Assembly: GCF_012933465.1 (NCBI RefSeq)
Contig: NZ_JABBND010000001.1
Location: 868,001-932,000 of the forward strand
Length of the DNA stretch: 64,000 nt
Direction of reading: 5' to 3'
Origin: Actinomycetospora sp. TBRC 11914
GTDB taxonomy: Bacteria; Actinomycetota; Actinomycetes; Mycobacteriales; Pseudonocardiaceae
The notes under the pieces are model-generated. The model was not told where the DNA came from. It did not search any database and worked only from the letters and a program-made list of their open reading frames with translations. Of the stretch, positions 36,527 through 44,821 are shown one piece after another (position 1 is the first letter of the stretch; every line of letters starts with the position of its first letter). Position numbers and translations under genes: made by a program.

Positions 36527-38049
36527 GCGGTGCTCCTGGACTCGGTCTCGCCGTGCTCGGTCTCGCCGGCCCCAGTCTCACCGTCCGGGTCGTCCGGGGT
36601 CCCTCCCGGATCGGACGGTTCTCCCGGGCCGGGGGTGCTGACGACGGCCCGGGCCTCCCCGCCGATCGGCAGCGGCACCCCCACCTGGATCCGGATCCCG
36701 CCCTGGCGGGCCCGCTGCACCTGCAGCGTGCCCCCGATCTCGCGGGCCCGCTCGGCCATGTTCGCGAGGCCGCGGTGCGAGCCGTCGAGGTCGCGGGCGG
36801 CGGCGACGCGCAGGGTGCGGCGGACCTGCTCGGGGTCGCCCGTCCCGTCGTCGGCGACGGAGAGCACCAGCCGGTCCTTGCGGAACGCCAGCCGGACGAC
36901 GGCGACGGTGGCCTCGGCGTGCACCGCGGCGTTGAACAGCGCCTCGCCGGCCACGCGGAAGAGGGAGCGCTCGGCGGTGGCGGGCAGCGCGACCGGCCGG
37001 CCCTCGATGCGGACCTCGACGCGCAGGTCCGAGGGCATGTGGACCGCGGAGAGCTCCTCGAGCATCGCGGGCAGGCTGCGGTGGCCGTGCTCGCCGGAGT
37101 GGTTGAGCGCGTAGATCGCCGAGCGCAGCTGCTCGACGGCGCGGCGGGTCAGCTGCTTCGCCGTCTCCAGCCGCTCGCGCTGGCCCTCGTCCCGGATCTC
37201 CGAGCGGACGACCTCGATCTGCATCCCGGCGGAGAGGGCGTACTGGGTGACCGAGTCGTGCAGCTCGCGGGCGATGCGGTGGCGCTCGGAGTCGAGGACC
37301 TCGCGCTGGCGGGCGACGGTGAGCGCGTCGCGGGTGCGCTGGAGCTGCTCGTTGCGGGCGGCGAGGTCCTCGGCGTGCCGGCTCGCCTCGTCGTAGAGGT
37401 GCAGCGTGCGCTGGTGCAGCGCGGAGTTCTGCAGCGCCGCCGCGGTCTGGCTGGCGAGCACGCGCAGGACCGACGCGTCGGTGGCGTCGATGCGCCGCTC
37501 CACCCCGGTCCACGCGACGATCTCGCCCACCACGGCACCGTCGAGCCGGACCGGGACGTGGAGGTGGTGCGGGTCGTGCGGCCGCGTCACGGGGGTCGTC
37601 TCGGCTTCCCCCACAGGTCCGGCGGCCTCGCCCGCCTCCGCGGTCTCGTGCTCGCCCCGGCGCACCGCCTGCAGGTGGCGCAGGACGAACGGCGGGAGCT
37701 CATCGGGCGCCTCGGCCGAGGCCTCGACGAGGTCGGGGCCGAGCACGAGCGCGCGCGGCGCGGCCTCGGGCAGCGCCCCGTCGGCGAGGGCGAAGACCAC
37801 CCAGTGGGCGGTGAGGTGCTCGGCGGCGGCCTCGGCGACCGAGCGCACGAGCGTCCCCGGCCCCTCGGTGGTGCGCACGAGGGCGCGGCTGATCCGGTCC
37901 AGCGCGTGGATCACGCGGCGCAGCCGCTCGGCCGAGGCCAGGTACTCGACGTAGAACGAGGGCTTCCCGGAGCGGATGCCGGTGAGGACGTCGAGGTCGA
38001 GGCCCTCGACGCGGTGCTCGGCGGGTGCGGGGTCGATGCGGGGTTCCAC
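36523..38049 (-). CDS. NarL-type sensor histidine kinase with GAF domain
   Basis: A 508-residue soluble kinase. The first 60 residues (VLTGIRSGKPSFYVEYLASAERLRRVIHAL) are a conserved helix before a GAF domain (about 65-220). Then follow a coiled coil, HisKA_3 with phospho-His in RIARELHDSVTQYALSAGMQ, and a HATPase (FRVAGEALFNAAVHA, VADDGTGD, HRGLANMAERAREIGG). No membrane segment is seen. It sits 10 bases after the iron-type alcohol dehydrogenase and overlaps its regulator, so it probably senses an alcohol-linked signal (inference). Confidence 0.87.
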   Translation of the reverse strand: MEPRIDPAPAEHRVEGLDLDVLTGIRSGKPSFYVEYLASAERLRRVIHALDRISRALVRTTEGPGTLVRSVAEAAAEHLTAHWVVFALADGALPEAAPRALVLGPDLVEASAEAPDELPPFVLRHLQAVRRGEHETAEAGEAAGPVGEAETTPVTRPHDPHHLHVPVRLDGAVVGEIVAWTGVERRIDATDASVLRVLASQTAAALQNSALHQRTLHLYDEASRHAEDLAARNEQLQRTRDALTVARQREVLDSERHRIARELHDSVTQYALSAGMQIEVVRSEIRDEGQRERLETAKQLTRRAVEQLRSAIYALNHSGEHGHRSLPAMLEELSAVHMPSDLRVEVRIEGRPVALPATAERSLFRVAGEALFNAAVHAEATVAVVRLAFRKDRLVLSVADDGTGDPEQVRRTLRVAAARDLDGSHRGLANMAERAREIGGTLQVQRARQGGIRIQVGVPLPIGGEARAVVSTPGPGEPSDPGGTPDDPDGETGAGETEHGETESRSTA

Positions 38050-38059
38050 GGGGACGCGG

Positions 38060-39409
38060 CTACAGCGCCTGGCGGAAGAGCGCCTCGATGTCGGCGCGGT
38101 CCGCCTCGCGCGGGTTGGTCGAGAGACAGGCGTCGGCCATCGTCATCGTCGACAGCGTCGGCAGGTCCTCGGCGGTCACGCCGATCTCCCCCAGCCCCTT
38201 CGGTACGCCGAGCTCGTCGGCGAGGCGGCGCACCTCGCACGCCGCCCACTCCGCGGCGTCCTCGGCCAGCGCCTGCGAACAGGAGCGCCCGACCTCGCCC
38301 GGGAACCCGAGGGCCTGGGCGATCGGGACGAACCGCGCCGGGTCGCCCTCGGCGTTGAAGCGGACCACGTGCGGCAGGAGGATCCCGTTGATCACGCCGT
38401 GGGGCAGGTCGAGCAGGCCGCCCACCTGGTGGCTCATGGCGTGCGCGGCGCCGAGGATGGCGTTGGTGAACGCGAGCCCGGCCTCGAGGGCGGCCTGGGC
38501 CATGTGCAGGCGCGACTCCTGGTCGAGCGGGTGGTCCATCGTCCGCTCGAGGTGCCCGCCCACCAGCGAGATCGCCTGCAGCGCGTGGTGGTCGGTGAGC
38601 GGGTTGTGGGCGCGCGAGACGTAGGCCTCGATACCGTGGGTGAGCGCGTCGAGGCCGGTGGCGGCGTTCAGCCAGTCGGGCATCGTCGTGAGCAGGTGCG
38701 GGTCGACCACCGAGACGTCGGGGACCAGCGCGCGTCCCAGGATCGTGATCTTGGTGTTCCGCACGGTGTCGGTGACGATGCAGAACTGCGAGACGTCGGC
38801 CCCGGTCCCCGAGGTGGCCGGGACCATCACCATCGGCGGGATCGGGGCGACCATGCGGTCGACGCCCTCGAAGTCGGTGATCACGCCGCCGTTCCCGGCG
38901 AGGAGCGCGATCCCCTTCGCGGCGTCGATGACGGACCCGCCGCCGACCGCGACCAGCACGTCGCACGCCGCGGCCCGGTAGGCCTCGTGACCGGCGGTGA
39001 TCTCGTGGTCCTTCGGGTTCGGCGTGACCCCGCTCCAGACCGTGGCGTCCATGCCGCCCTCGCCGAGGTGGCGCAGCAGCTGCTGGGGCCAGCCCGCGGC
39101 GAGCAGGCCGTCGTCGGTGACCAGCATCGGCCGGCGCGCCCCGAGGCGGGCCGCCGCGTGGGCGGCCTCGGCCAGCGAGCCGGGGCCGAACACGATCTCG
39201 GGGACGTGGAACTTGGCGAGGCGGGGGCTCTCGGGGCCGGCCTGGACGTGACCGGTGCCGTGGGGACGCGCCGGGTCCGAGGGCGCCTCCGCCGTCGAGC
39301 GCGGGGCCGGCGGGGGGCCGGTCCGGCCGGCCGGGTCCACCTCCCGGGCCTGCCGGTTGCAGACCACCATGGACTGACCCGCGCGCGTCACGGAGTCGAC
39401 GAGGACCAC
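38060..39409 (-). CDS. Iron-containing alcohol dehydrogenase
   Basis: A group III alcohol dehydrogenase of about 449 residues if begun at GTG 39409 (preceded by GAAGGGGG). The first 60 residues are a variable Pro-rich extension. Core motifs are LVAVGGGSVIDAAKGIA, MVPATSGTGADVSQF, GLDALTHGIEAYVS with the metal His, and HAMSHQVGGLLDLPHG. It is distinct from the methanol dehydrogenase at 20.6 kb, being closer to general class III enzymes, and may use other alcohols. A two-component system follows on the same strand. Confidence 0.88.
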   Translation of the reverse strand: MVLVDSVTRAGQSMVVCNRQAREVDPAGRTGPPPAPRSTAEAPSDPARPHGTGHVQAGPESPRLAKFHVPEIVFGPGSLAEAAHAAARLGARRPMLVTDDGLLAAGWPQQLLRHLGEGGMDATVWSGVTPNPKDHEITAGHEAYRAAACDVLVAVGGGSVIDAAKGIALLAGNGGVITDFEGVDRMVAPIPPMVMVPATSGTGADVSQFCIVTDTVRNTKITILGRALVPDVSVVDPHLLTTMPDWLNAATGLDALTHGIEAYVSRAHNPLTDHHALQAISLVGGHLERTMDHPLDQESRLHMAQAALEAGLAFTNAILGAAHAMSHQVGGLLDLPHGVINGILLPHVVRFNAEGDPARFVPIAQALGFPGEVGRSCSQALAEDAAEWAACEVRRLADELGVPKGLGEIGVTAEDLPTLSTMTMADACLSTNPREADRADIEALFRQAL

Positions 39410-39531
39410 GCTGCCCCCTTCCCCACCGTCGGGTACTCGGCGTCGCCCACGTTACAGACGCACGCGGGCTCGCGGCAGCCTCGCGGCCGCCGATCGGCCC
39501 CGCTGTGGACCACCGACTCCGATGGTGTCAC

Positions 39532-39545
39532 CTACCCGTCGGTAG
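39532..39545. promoter_or_regulatory. Short dyad upstream of the alcohol dehydrogenase
   Basis: CTACC-CGTC-GGTAG lies between the XdhC stop (39562) and the dehydrogenase start, about 120 bases before it. It could be a site for the linked response regulator; no further support. Confidence 0.3.
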
Positions 39546-39561
39546 GGGGACCTCTGTCCGT

Positions 39562-40743
39562 TCAGCGTGGTCCGGATGCGAGCTCGGCACCCTCACGGGC
39601 GAGGTCCTCCGCACGGACGCCGGGCTCGACGTTCGAGTCGCCGTGGATCGGGCCCTGCCGGTCCGAGAGCGGCGTCCCGTTGCCGCCCCACTGCCGCGCG
39701 ATCATCTCGGCGGCGATCGACACGGCGGTCTCCTCCGGCGTGCGGGCGCCGAGGTCGAGCCCGATGGGGCTGGACATGCGCTCCAGCTCTCCCTCGGTCA
39801 CCCCGGCCTCGCGCAGCCGGTCGAGGCGGTCGAGGTGGGTGCGACGCGAGCCCATGGCGCCGATGTAACCGATCTCGGGCAGGCGCAGCGCCACCTCGAG
39901 CAGCGGCACGTCGAACTTGGGGTCGTGGGTGAGGACGGCGAGCGCGGTCCGCCCGTCGATGCGCCCCGCGGCGGCCTCGGCCGCCAGGTAGCGGTGCGGC
40001 CACTCGACGACGACCTCGTGGGCCTCCGGGAAGCGGCTCGACGTCGCGAAGACCGGCCGCGCGTCGCACACCGTCACCCGCATCCCCAGGAAGGTGCCGA
40101 TCCTGGCGACCGCGGCCGCGAAGTCGATGGCGCCGAAGACGATGAGCCGGGGCGGGGGCGCGAACGACTCCACGAACACCCCGAGGCCCTCGCCGCGGCG
40201 CTCGCCGTCGGTGCCGTAGGTGACCAGCGTGGTGCGGCCCGCGGCGAGCAGGCCGCGGGCGTCGTCGCGGACGGCGTCGTCGAGCCGTTCGCTGCCCAGC
40301 GAGCCCTCCGCGTGGTCGGGCCACACCACGAGGCGGCGGCCGACGCCGGGACCGGACACGATCGTCGCCGTCGCCACCGGCCGGTGGTCGCGCACCGCCC
40401 GGGCGATCTCGCCGAGCTGCGGGAAGCTCTCGCGATCGACCTCCTCGACGAACACGTCGAGGATGCCGCCGCAGGTCAGGCCCACCGCGAAGGCGTCGTC
40501 GTCGGACACCCCGTAGCGCTGCAGCGTCGGCTCCGCGCCCTCGAGGACCTCGTTCCCGAGCTCGTACACCGCGCCCTCGACGCAGCCGCCGGAGACGCTG
40601 CCGACGGCGTCGCCGTCGGGTCCGACGAGCATCGACGCGCCGGGCTGACGCGGGGCGGACCGGAACGTCCCCACCACGGTCGCGAGCGCGGTCGACCGCC
40701 CCTCGGCCCACCACTTCTCGAGGCTCGTGAGCACGTCACGCAT
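39562..40743 (-). CDS. XdhC/CoxI-family molybdenum-enzyme maturation factor
   Basis: A 393-residue protein with the XdhC N-domain (ATVVGTFRSAPRQPGASMLVGPDGDAVGSVSGGCVEGAV) and C-terminal Rossmann domain (LIVFGAIDFAAAVARIG; LAVLTHDPKFDVPLLE; YIGAMGSRRTHLDRL). The cysteine in GGCVEG and a second in LTCGGILDVFVEE are kept. Such proteins hold the cofactor for sulfuration and insertion into hydroxylases such as CO or xanthine dehydrogenase. Its start overlaps the CoxE-like gene by eight bases. No cox/xdh structural genes are beside it. Confidence 0.9.
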   Translation of the reverse strand: MRDVLTSLEKWWAEGRSTALATVVGTFRSAPRQPGASMLVGPDGDAVGSVSGGCVEGAVYELGNEVLEGAEPTLQRYGVSDDDAFAVGLTCGGILDVFVEEVDRESFPQLGEIARAVRDHRPVATATIVSGPGVGRRLVVWPDHAEGSLGSERLDDAVRDDARGLLAAGRTTLVTYGTDGERRGEGLGVFVESFAPPPRLIVFGAIDFAAAVARIGTFLGMRVTVCDARPVFATSSRFPEAHEVVVEWPHRYLAAEAAAGRIDGRTALAVLTHDPKFDVPLLEVALRLPEIGYIGAMGSRRTHLDRLDRLREAGVTEGELERMSSPIGLDLGARTPEETAVSIAAEMIARQWGGNGTPLSDRQGPIHGDSNVEPGVRAEDLAREGAELASGPR

Positions 40744-41992
40744 CGGCGAGCACCTCCGTCAGCTCCTGCAGCGTGGCCAGCGAATGTCCGGCCAACAACC
40801 GGTCAACGTGCGGGAGGGCCGCCGCGATTCCCCCCTGCACCGGCTCGTAGCCGCGCTTGCCGGCGTGCGGGTTGACCCACACCACGGCGTGCGCGAGCCG
40901 CTCGAGCCGGGCCATCTGCTCGGAGAGGAGCTCGGTGCCGCCTCGCTCCCAGCCGTCGGAGAAGACGACCACCACCGCGCGGCGGGCGACGCCGCGCTGC
41001 CCCCACCGGTCGAGGAAGGCGGCCATCACCTCGCCGAGCCGGGTACCGCCGGACCAGTCGGGGATGGCGGCGGCCGCGTCGCGCAGCGCCCGCTCGGGGT
41101 CGCGCTGGCGCAGCTCCCGGGTCACGCGGGTGAGCCGGGTGCCGAGGGTGAACGTCTCGACCGCCTGCGGGGTGCGTCGGGTGAGGACGTGCGCGAAGCG
41201 CAGCAGCGCGTCCGCGTAGGGCGCCATCGACCCGGAGACGTCCAGCAGCAGGACCACGCGCCGCGGCCGCACGCGGCGGTCGCGGCGCGCCAGGCCCGGG
41301 ATCTCCCCGGCGTGGCGCAGGGTCGCGCGCAGGGTGCGGCGGGCGTCGGCCTCGCCGCGGCGCGCCGGCCGGCGTCGCCGGGCCCGGCGCCGCGGTGGGG
41401 TCGGGCGCAGCAGCGCCAGCATGCGGCGCAGGTGCTCGCGCTCGCCGATGGTCAGCTCGGCGATGTCGCGGTCGCGCAGGACCTCCTCGCCGGAGGCGGC
41501 GACGCGCAGCTCCGGCACGTCGTCGGAGTCCTCGTCGCCGGACCCGGACCGCTCTGGGCCGGACAGCGCGGCGATCGTCGCCGTCCGGGGCTTCGGCGGG
41601 GCCGGGCGGCCCATCCGCTGCTCGCGCGGGTCGGAGGAGAACCAGGCGTGGAAGGCCTGGTCGTAGCGGGCCACGTCGTCGGGATCCGCGCACAGCGTCA
41701 GCCGACCCACCCAGTAGGTCGCGACCTCGCTGGCCACGTCGACCTCGCGCAGCGCCCGCAGGTAGGTGGCGGTCCGGTCGGGGGTGACCGGGACGCCCGC
41801 GTTGCGGAGCAGGCGGGTGAAGGCGACGAAGTCGCGCAGGACGGCATCGTCCGGCGAGCCGTCGGGCCCGTCGGGCTCCCCGGGCGCGGGCCGCCCGCCG
41901 AGGGACTCGACGATCCCAGACGCCAGCACCGCGCCGGCGTGCGCGCGGGGAGCCGGTCCGTCGGTGCTCCCGCCCCGGTCCGCGGTCGTCAT
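40736..41992 (-). CDS. CoxE-like VWA-domain protein
   Basis: A 418-residue protein. The middle holds an Arg-rich linker, and the C-terminal VWA domain has MIDAS DVSGSMAPYADALL, with VVFSDGWERGG. CoxE works with the MoxR ATPase CoxD in assembling the Mo/Cu site of CO dehydrogenase-type enzymes. Its ATG (41992) overlaps the stop of the second of two 11-codon mini-ORFs, which in turn are chained to the coxD-like gene. Different from the VWA protein at 23.4 kb: shorter and without histidine tracts. Confidence 0.88.
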   Translation of the reverse strand: MTTADRGGSTDGPAPRAHAGAVLASGIVESLGGRPAPGEPDGPDGSPDDAVLRDFVAFTRLLRNAGVPVTPDRTATYLRALREVDVASEVATYWVGRLTLCADPDDVARYDQAFHAWFSSDPREQRMGRPAPPKPRTATIAALSGPERSGSGDEDSDDVPELRVAASGEEVLRDRDIAELTIGEREHLRRMLALLRPTPPRRRARRRRPARRGEADARRTLRATLRHAGEIPGLARRDRRVRPRRVVLLLDVSGSMAPYADALLRFAHVLTRRTPQAVETFTLGTRLTRVTRELRQRDPERALRDAAAAIPDWSGGTRLGEVMAAFLDRWGQRGVARRAVVVVFSDGWERGGTELLSEQMARLERLAHAVVWVNPHAGKRGYEPVQGGIAAALPHVDRLLAGHSLATLQELTEVLADA

Positions 41993-42024
41993 GCCCCGTC
42001 GCTCCGCTCGCCCAGGCTCGTCAT
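41989..42024 (-). CDS. 11-residue mini-ORF 2 in the coxD-coxE junction
   Basis: ATG at 42024 encodes MTSLGERSDGA and stops with TGA at 41991-41989, overlapping the coxE-like ATG. A purine-rich GGAGCGACGGGG precedes the next ATG in both mini-ORFs. Whether it is translated is unknown; it may be a coupling relay arising from a 32-base tandem duplication of the coxE ribosome-binding region. Confidence 0.45.
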   Translation of the reverse strand: MTSLGERSDGA

Positions 42025-42056
42025 GCCCCGTCGCTCCGCTCGCCCAGGATCCTCAT
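42021..42056 (-). CDS. 11-residue mini-ORF 1 in the coxD-coxE junction
   Basis: ATG at 42056 overlaps the coxD-like stop codon (ATGA) and encodes MRILGERSDGA, nine residues identical to mini-ORF 2 bar the second and third. Its own stop overlaps mini-ORF 2 by ATGA. Because 32 is not a multiple of three, the tandem copy naturally gives this alternating stop/start chain. Confidence 0.45.
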   Translation of the reverse strand: MRILGERSDGA

Positions 42057-42949
42057 GACGCCAGCAGGGCGTCCAGCGCGTCGCGGGCCCGGTCGGCGTC
42101 CTCGCGGTACTTGAGGACCGCGCCCAGGGTCGCGGTGGCCGACTCCAGGTCGAGGTGGCGTGCCCCGATGAGCTCCAGGGCGGCCGCCCAGTCCAGCGAC
42201 TCGGCGACGCCCGGCGGCTTGAGCAGGTCCAGGCCGCGCAGCCGGTGCACCGCCTGGGCGACCTGCTCGGCGAGCTCGTCGGACAGCTCCGGCATCCGCG
42301 ACTTGAGGATCGCGACCTCGCGGACCAGGTCGGGGTGCTCGAGCCAGAGGTAGAGGCACCGGCGCTTGAGCGCGTCGTGGACCTCGCGGGTGCGGTTGGA
42401 GGTGAGGACCACCAGCGGCGGGGTCTCGGCGCGCACCACCCCGACCTCGGGGATCGTCACCGAGTTCTCCGCCAGGACCTCCAGCAGGAACGCCTCGAAC
42501 TCGTCGTCGGCGCGGTCGACCTCGTCGATCAGCAGCACGCTCGGGGTGTTCTGCAGCGCCTCGAGCACCGGGCGGGCGAGCAGGAAGCGCCGGTCGTAGA
42601 GCGAGGCCTCCACCGAGTCGGCGTCCAGCTCGGCGCCGGACGCGGTCGCCGCGGCCTCCATCGTGCGCAGGTGCAGCAGCTGGCGGGGGAAGTCCCAGTC
42701 GTAGAGCGCCTGGGCGGCGTCGATGCCCTCGTGGCACTGCAGCCGGTGCAGCGGCGCGCCCAGGACCTGCGCCAGGGCGAGGGCCAGGGCGGTCTTGCCG
42801 GTGCCGGGCTCGCCCTCGCAGAACAGCGGCCGGCCCATGCGCAGCGCGAGGAACGCGGCCGAGGCGAGGCCCGCGTCGGGCAGGTAGCCGGTGCGCTCGA
42901 GGGCGGCCGCGACGTCGTCGGGCTGGGCGAGATCGGTGGCGGCGGTCAC
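42053..42949 (-). CDS. CoxD-like MoxR-family AAA+ ATPase
   Basis: A 298-residue ATPase: Walker A EGEPGTGKTALALALA (about 44-59), Walker B SVLLIDEVDRADDEFEAFLLEVL, and sensor VVLTSNRTREVHDALKRRC. In the cox system CoxD is a chaperone-like ATPase that helps mature the Mo-S-Cu centre. Order coxD, coxE, XdhC on one strand suggests one transcript for a molybdenum hydroxylase encoded elsewhere; the left-edge gene at 1-972 is a candidate client (inference). Confidence 0.87.
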   Translation of the reverse strand: MTAATDLAQPDDVAAALERTGYLPDAGLASAAFLALRMGRPLFCEGEPGTGKTALALALAQVLGAPLHRLQCHEGIDAAQALYDWDFPRQLLHLRTMEAAATASGAELDADSVEASLYDRRFLLARPVLEALQNTPSVLLIDEVDRADDEFEAFLLEVLAENSVTIPEVGVVRAETPPLVVLTSNRTREVHDALKRRCLYLWLEHPDLVREVAILKSRMPELSDELAEQVAQAVHRLRGLDLLKPPGVAESLDWAAALELIGARHLDLESATATLGAVLKYREDADRARDALDALLAS

Positions 42950-43074
42950 GGGTCCATCTTCCCCCGGCCGGGATCACGCGGCCACCAGGCGGTGGCCGCC
43001 GCCTCACGATGCTGTGTCCCACGCCGCAGTACGCGGGACGCCGACGGTGACGACCGTGACATTCCCGTCCTGGA

Positions 43075-43088
43075 TCACAACCTTGTGA
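43075..43088. promoter_or_regulatory. Dyad TCACAA-CC-TTGTGA
   Basis: A perfect 6-base-arm dyad in an AT-richer stretch about 100 bases before the riboswitch. It could be a regulator site for rpf. It is not a match to the CRP consensus, whose half-sites point the other way with a wider gap. Confidence 0.35.
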
Positions 43089-43175
43089 CACAGCGGAAAC
43101 AGCCCGTACACGACGCACTGAGTAGGGCAAACGCTTGCGGCGTCCTCGACGGCCCGGCCTCGGCGGCGGTCGTTC

Positions 43176-43410
43176 CCGTGCCGGGGCCGGGTTGAAACCC
43201 GGCGTGTGCTCCGTACCGTTCGGCGTCGGCCGTCCGAGGGGACGGTCCGGAGACACCCCCGGGGACGCCGCGCCCGACGCCTGTCCAGCGCCCCGGGAGA
43301 CCCCACACGAGAGGTGCGGACCGGACAGGCGCGAGCAGGACGGAACCCGGCACACCCACGGGTGTGCCCGGCGGAGAGACCGCGTGGAACCGGTCGAGGA
43401 CCCGCTGGGG
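43176..43410 (+). ncRNA. Probable c-di-AMP (ydaO-type) riboswitch upstream of rpf
   Basis: The leader has conserved-looking elements: hairpin GCCGGGTT-GA-AACCCGGC at 43186-43203, the purine/GC string GGGGACGCCGCGCCCGAC at 43261-43278, pairing of GCCTGTCC (43279-43286) with GGACAGGC (43323-43330), hairpin GGCACACCC-AC-GGGTGTGCC at 43349-43368 and GGAGAGACCGCG. In actinobacteria, ydaO riboswitches precede rpf and other cell-wall hydrolase genes. Boundaries are approximate; no covariance search was done. Confidence 0.6.
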
Positions 43411-43463
43411 GCGAGAGGGCCCCTGGTCCGCTCCTGATGGGGCGCGGTGCGAGTGAGAGGTCA

Positions 43464-43808
43464 ATGCTTCGTAGTACTGATGTGTCGCTGGCGCGTGCCC
43501 TCACCCGGCGTGCGGCGCAGATCACGGTGGTCGGCGCGCTCGTCGCCGCCCCGCTCGGCCTCGCGGCCGGCACCGCCTCGGCCACCGACTGGGACGCCGT
43601 CGCGCAGTGCGAGAGCAGCGGCAACTGGCACACCCAGACCGGGAACGGCTTCGGCGGTGGGCTGCAGTTCACCGACTCGACCTGGCACGCCTACGGCGGG
43701 AAGGGCAACCCCGAGCACGCCAGCCGGTCGCAGCAGATCCAGGTGGCCGAGAAGGTCAAGGCCGGGCAGGGCATGAAGGCCTGGCCGGTCTGCGGCAAGA
43801 AGGGCTAG
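43464..43808 (+). CDS. rpf: Resuscitation-promoting factor, short single-domain type
   Basis: A 114-residue secreted protein. A signal peptide (residues 1-40; VVGALVAAPLGLAAGTASA) is followed by only the lysozyme/transglycosylase-like Rpf domain: DWDAVAQCESSGNW with the catalytic Glu, FGGGLQFTDSTWHAYGG, and a final Cys that pairs with the first. It cleaves peptidoglycan and promotes exit from dormancy. No LysM or linker domain is present, so it is among the shortest forms. Start ATG 43464 has GAGAGG upstream. Control by the riboswitch would tie wall hydrolysis to c-di-AMP. Confidence 0.92.
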   Translation: MLRSTDVSLARALTRRAAQITVVGALVAAPLGLAAGTASATDWDAVAQCESSGNWHTQTGNGFGGGLQFTDSTWHAYGGKGNPEHASRSQQIQVAEKVKAGQGMKAWPVCGKKG

Positions 43809-43860
43809 CGGCCCCGGCGGCGGATGTGGTCGTCCCGACGGCCACATCCGCCCACCTGCC

Positions 43861-44319
43861 CTACGGGCAGTTCACCCACTCCTCGGAGCCGTCGGCGAAC
43901 TCCTGGCGCTTCCACACCGGGAGCTGCCGCTTCACTTCGTCGACCAGCTCGCTGCAGGCGTCGAACGCCTCGCGACGGTGCTCGGCGGCGACCGCGCACG
44001 CGAGCGCCACGTCGCCGATCGCCAGGGCCCCGACCCGGTGCGAGACGGCCACCGCGGTCACCCCGGGGAAGCGGCCCGCGACCTCGGCGGCCACCCGCTC
44101 GACCACGGCACCCGCGCTCGGGTGGCCCTCGTAGTCGAGCGTGCGGACCGAGCGCCCGTGGTCGTGGTCGCGCACGACGCCGGAGAACGTCACGACGGCG
44201 CCGCTGCGGGGCCCGTCGACGAGCGCCGCGTGCTCGGACACGTCGAGCGGCTCCTCCCCGACGGCCGCGCGCAGCACGACGGGCGCGTGCGCCGTCGTCG
44301 GGCCCCCTGCACTGCTCAC
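43861..44319 (-). CDS. moaE: Molybdopterin synthase catalytic subunit MoaE
   Basis: A 152-residue MoaE: AVVTFSGVVRDHDHGRSVRTLDYEGHPSAG (about residues 40-69), VAVSHRVGALAIGDVALACAVAAEHR and KRQLPVWKRQEFADGSEEWVNCP. It transfers sulfur from MoaD to precursor Z. No moaD is present. GTG 44319 overlaps the mog stop by four bases (GTGA). Confidence 0.94.
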   Translation of the reverse strand: MSSAGGPTTAHAPVVLRAAVGEEPLDVSEHAALVDGPRSGAVVTFSGVVRDHDHGRSVRTLDYEGHPSAGAVVERVAAEVAGRFPGVTAVAVSHRVGALAIGDVALACAVAAEHRREAFDACSELVDEVKRQLPVWKRQEFADGSEEWVNCP

Positions 44320-44807
44320 TGGTGGTCCCCTCCCTGGATCTGGTCGACGGCGTGGTCGAGCACTCCCTCGAGCACCGCCAGGCCGTCGCGCACGCCGCCC
44401 GGCGACCCGGGCAGGTTCACCACCAGGGTGCGCCCGGCGACGCCGGCCACGCCACGTGACAGCACGCTCGTCGGGACCTTGTCCGCCCCGGCGGCACGGA
44501 CGGCGTCGGCCAGCCCCGGCACCTCGTAGTCGAGCACCGACCGGGTGGCCTCCGGGGTGCCGTCGGTCGGCGCGATCCCGGTGCCGCCGGTGGTGATCAC
44601 GACCTGCACCCGGTCGGCCACCGCTCCCCGCAGCGCCTCGGCCACCGGCTCGCCGTCCGGCACGACCGTCGCGTCGTCGGCGCGGTACCCGTGCGCTCGC
44701 AGCCAGTCGACGATGATCGGCCCGCCGCGGTCCTCGTACACCCCGGCCGCGGCGCGGTTGGACGCCGTCACCACGCGGGCGCGTCGCAGCGGCTCGCTCG
44801 TCGTCAT
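44316..44807 (-). CDS. mog: Molybdenum cofactor biosynthesis protein Mog/MoaB
   Basis: A 163-residue MogA/MoaB-type domain: RVVTASNRAAAGVYEDRGG, VVITTGGTGIAPTDGTPEATRSVL and NLPGSPGGVRDGLAVLEGVLDHAVDQI. It adenylates molybdopterin before metal insertion by MoeA (moeA begins at 63.6 kb). A GGGAGG site precedes ATG 44807. It is part of the minus-strand moaC-mog-moaE run. Confidence 0.92.
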   Translation of the reverse strand: MTTSEPLRRARVVTASNRAAAGVYEDRGGPIIVDWLRAHGYRADDATVVPDGEPVAEALRGAVADRVQVVITTGGTGIAPTDGTPEATRSVLDYEVPGLADAVRAAGADKVPTSVLSRGVAGVAGRTLVVNLPGSPGGVRDGLAVLEGVLDHAVDQIQGGDHQ

Positions 44808-44821
44808 GGCAGCCTCCCGTG

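Larger units (their letters stand above)
42950..43463. other. Long leader region between coxD and rpf
   Basis: A 514-base gap without a supportable gene. Its right half is filled by the probable riboswitch at 43176-43410. The left half holds the divergent promoters and a dyad at 43075-43088. Confidence 0.6.

Noticed and set aside
43075..43088. CRP-type site before rpf
   Set aside because: The half-sites are in the opposite orientation and the gap is two bases instead of six.
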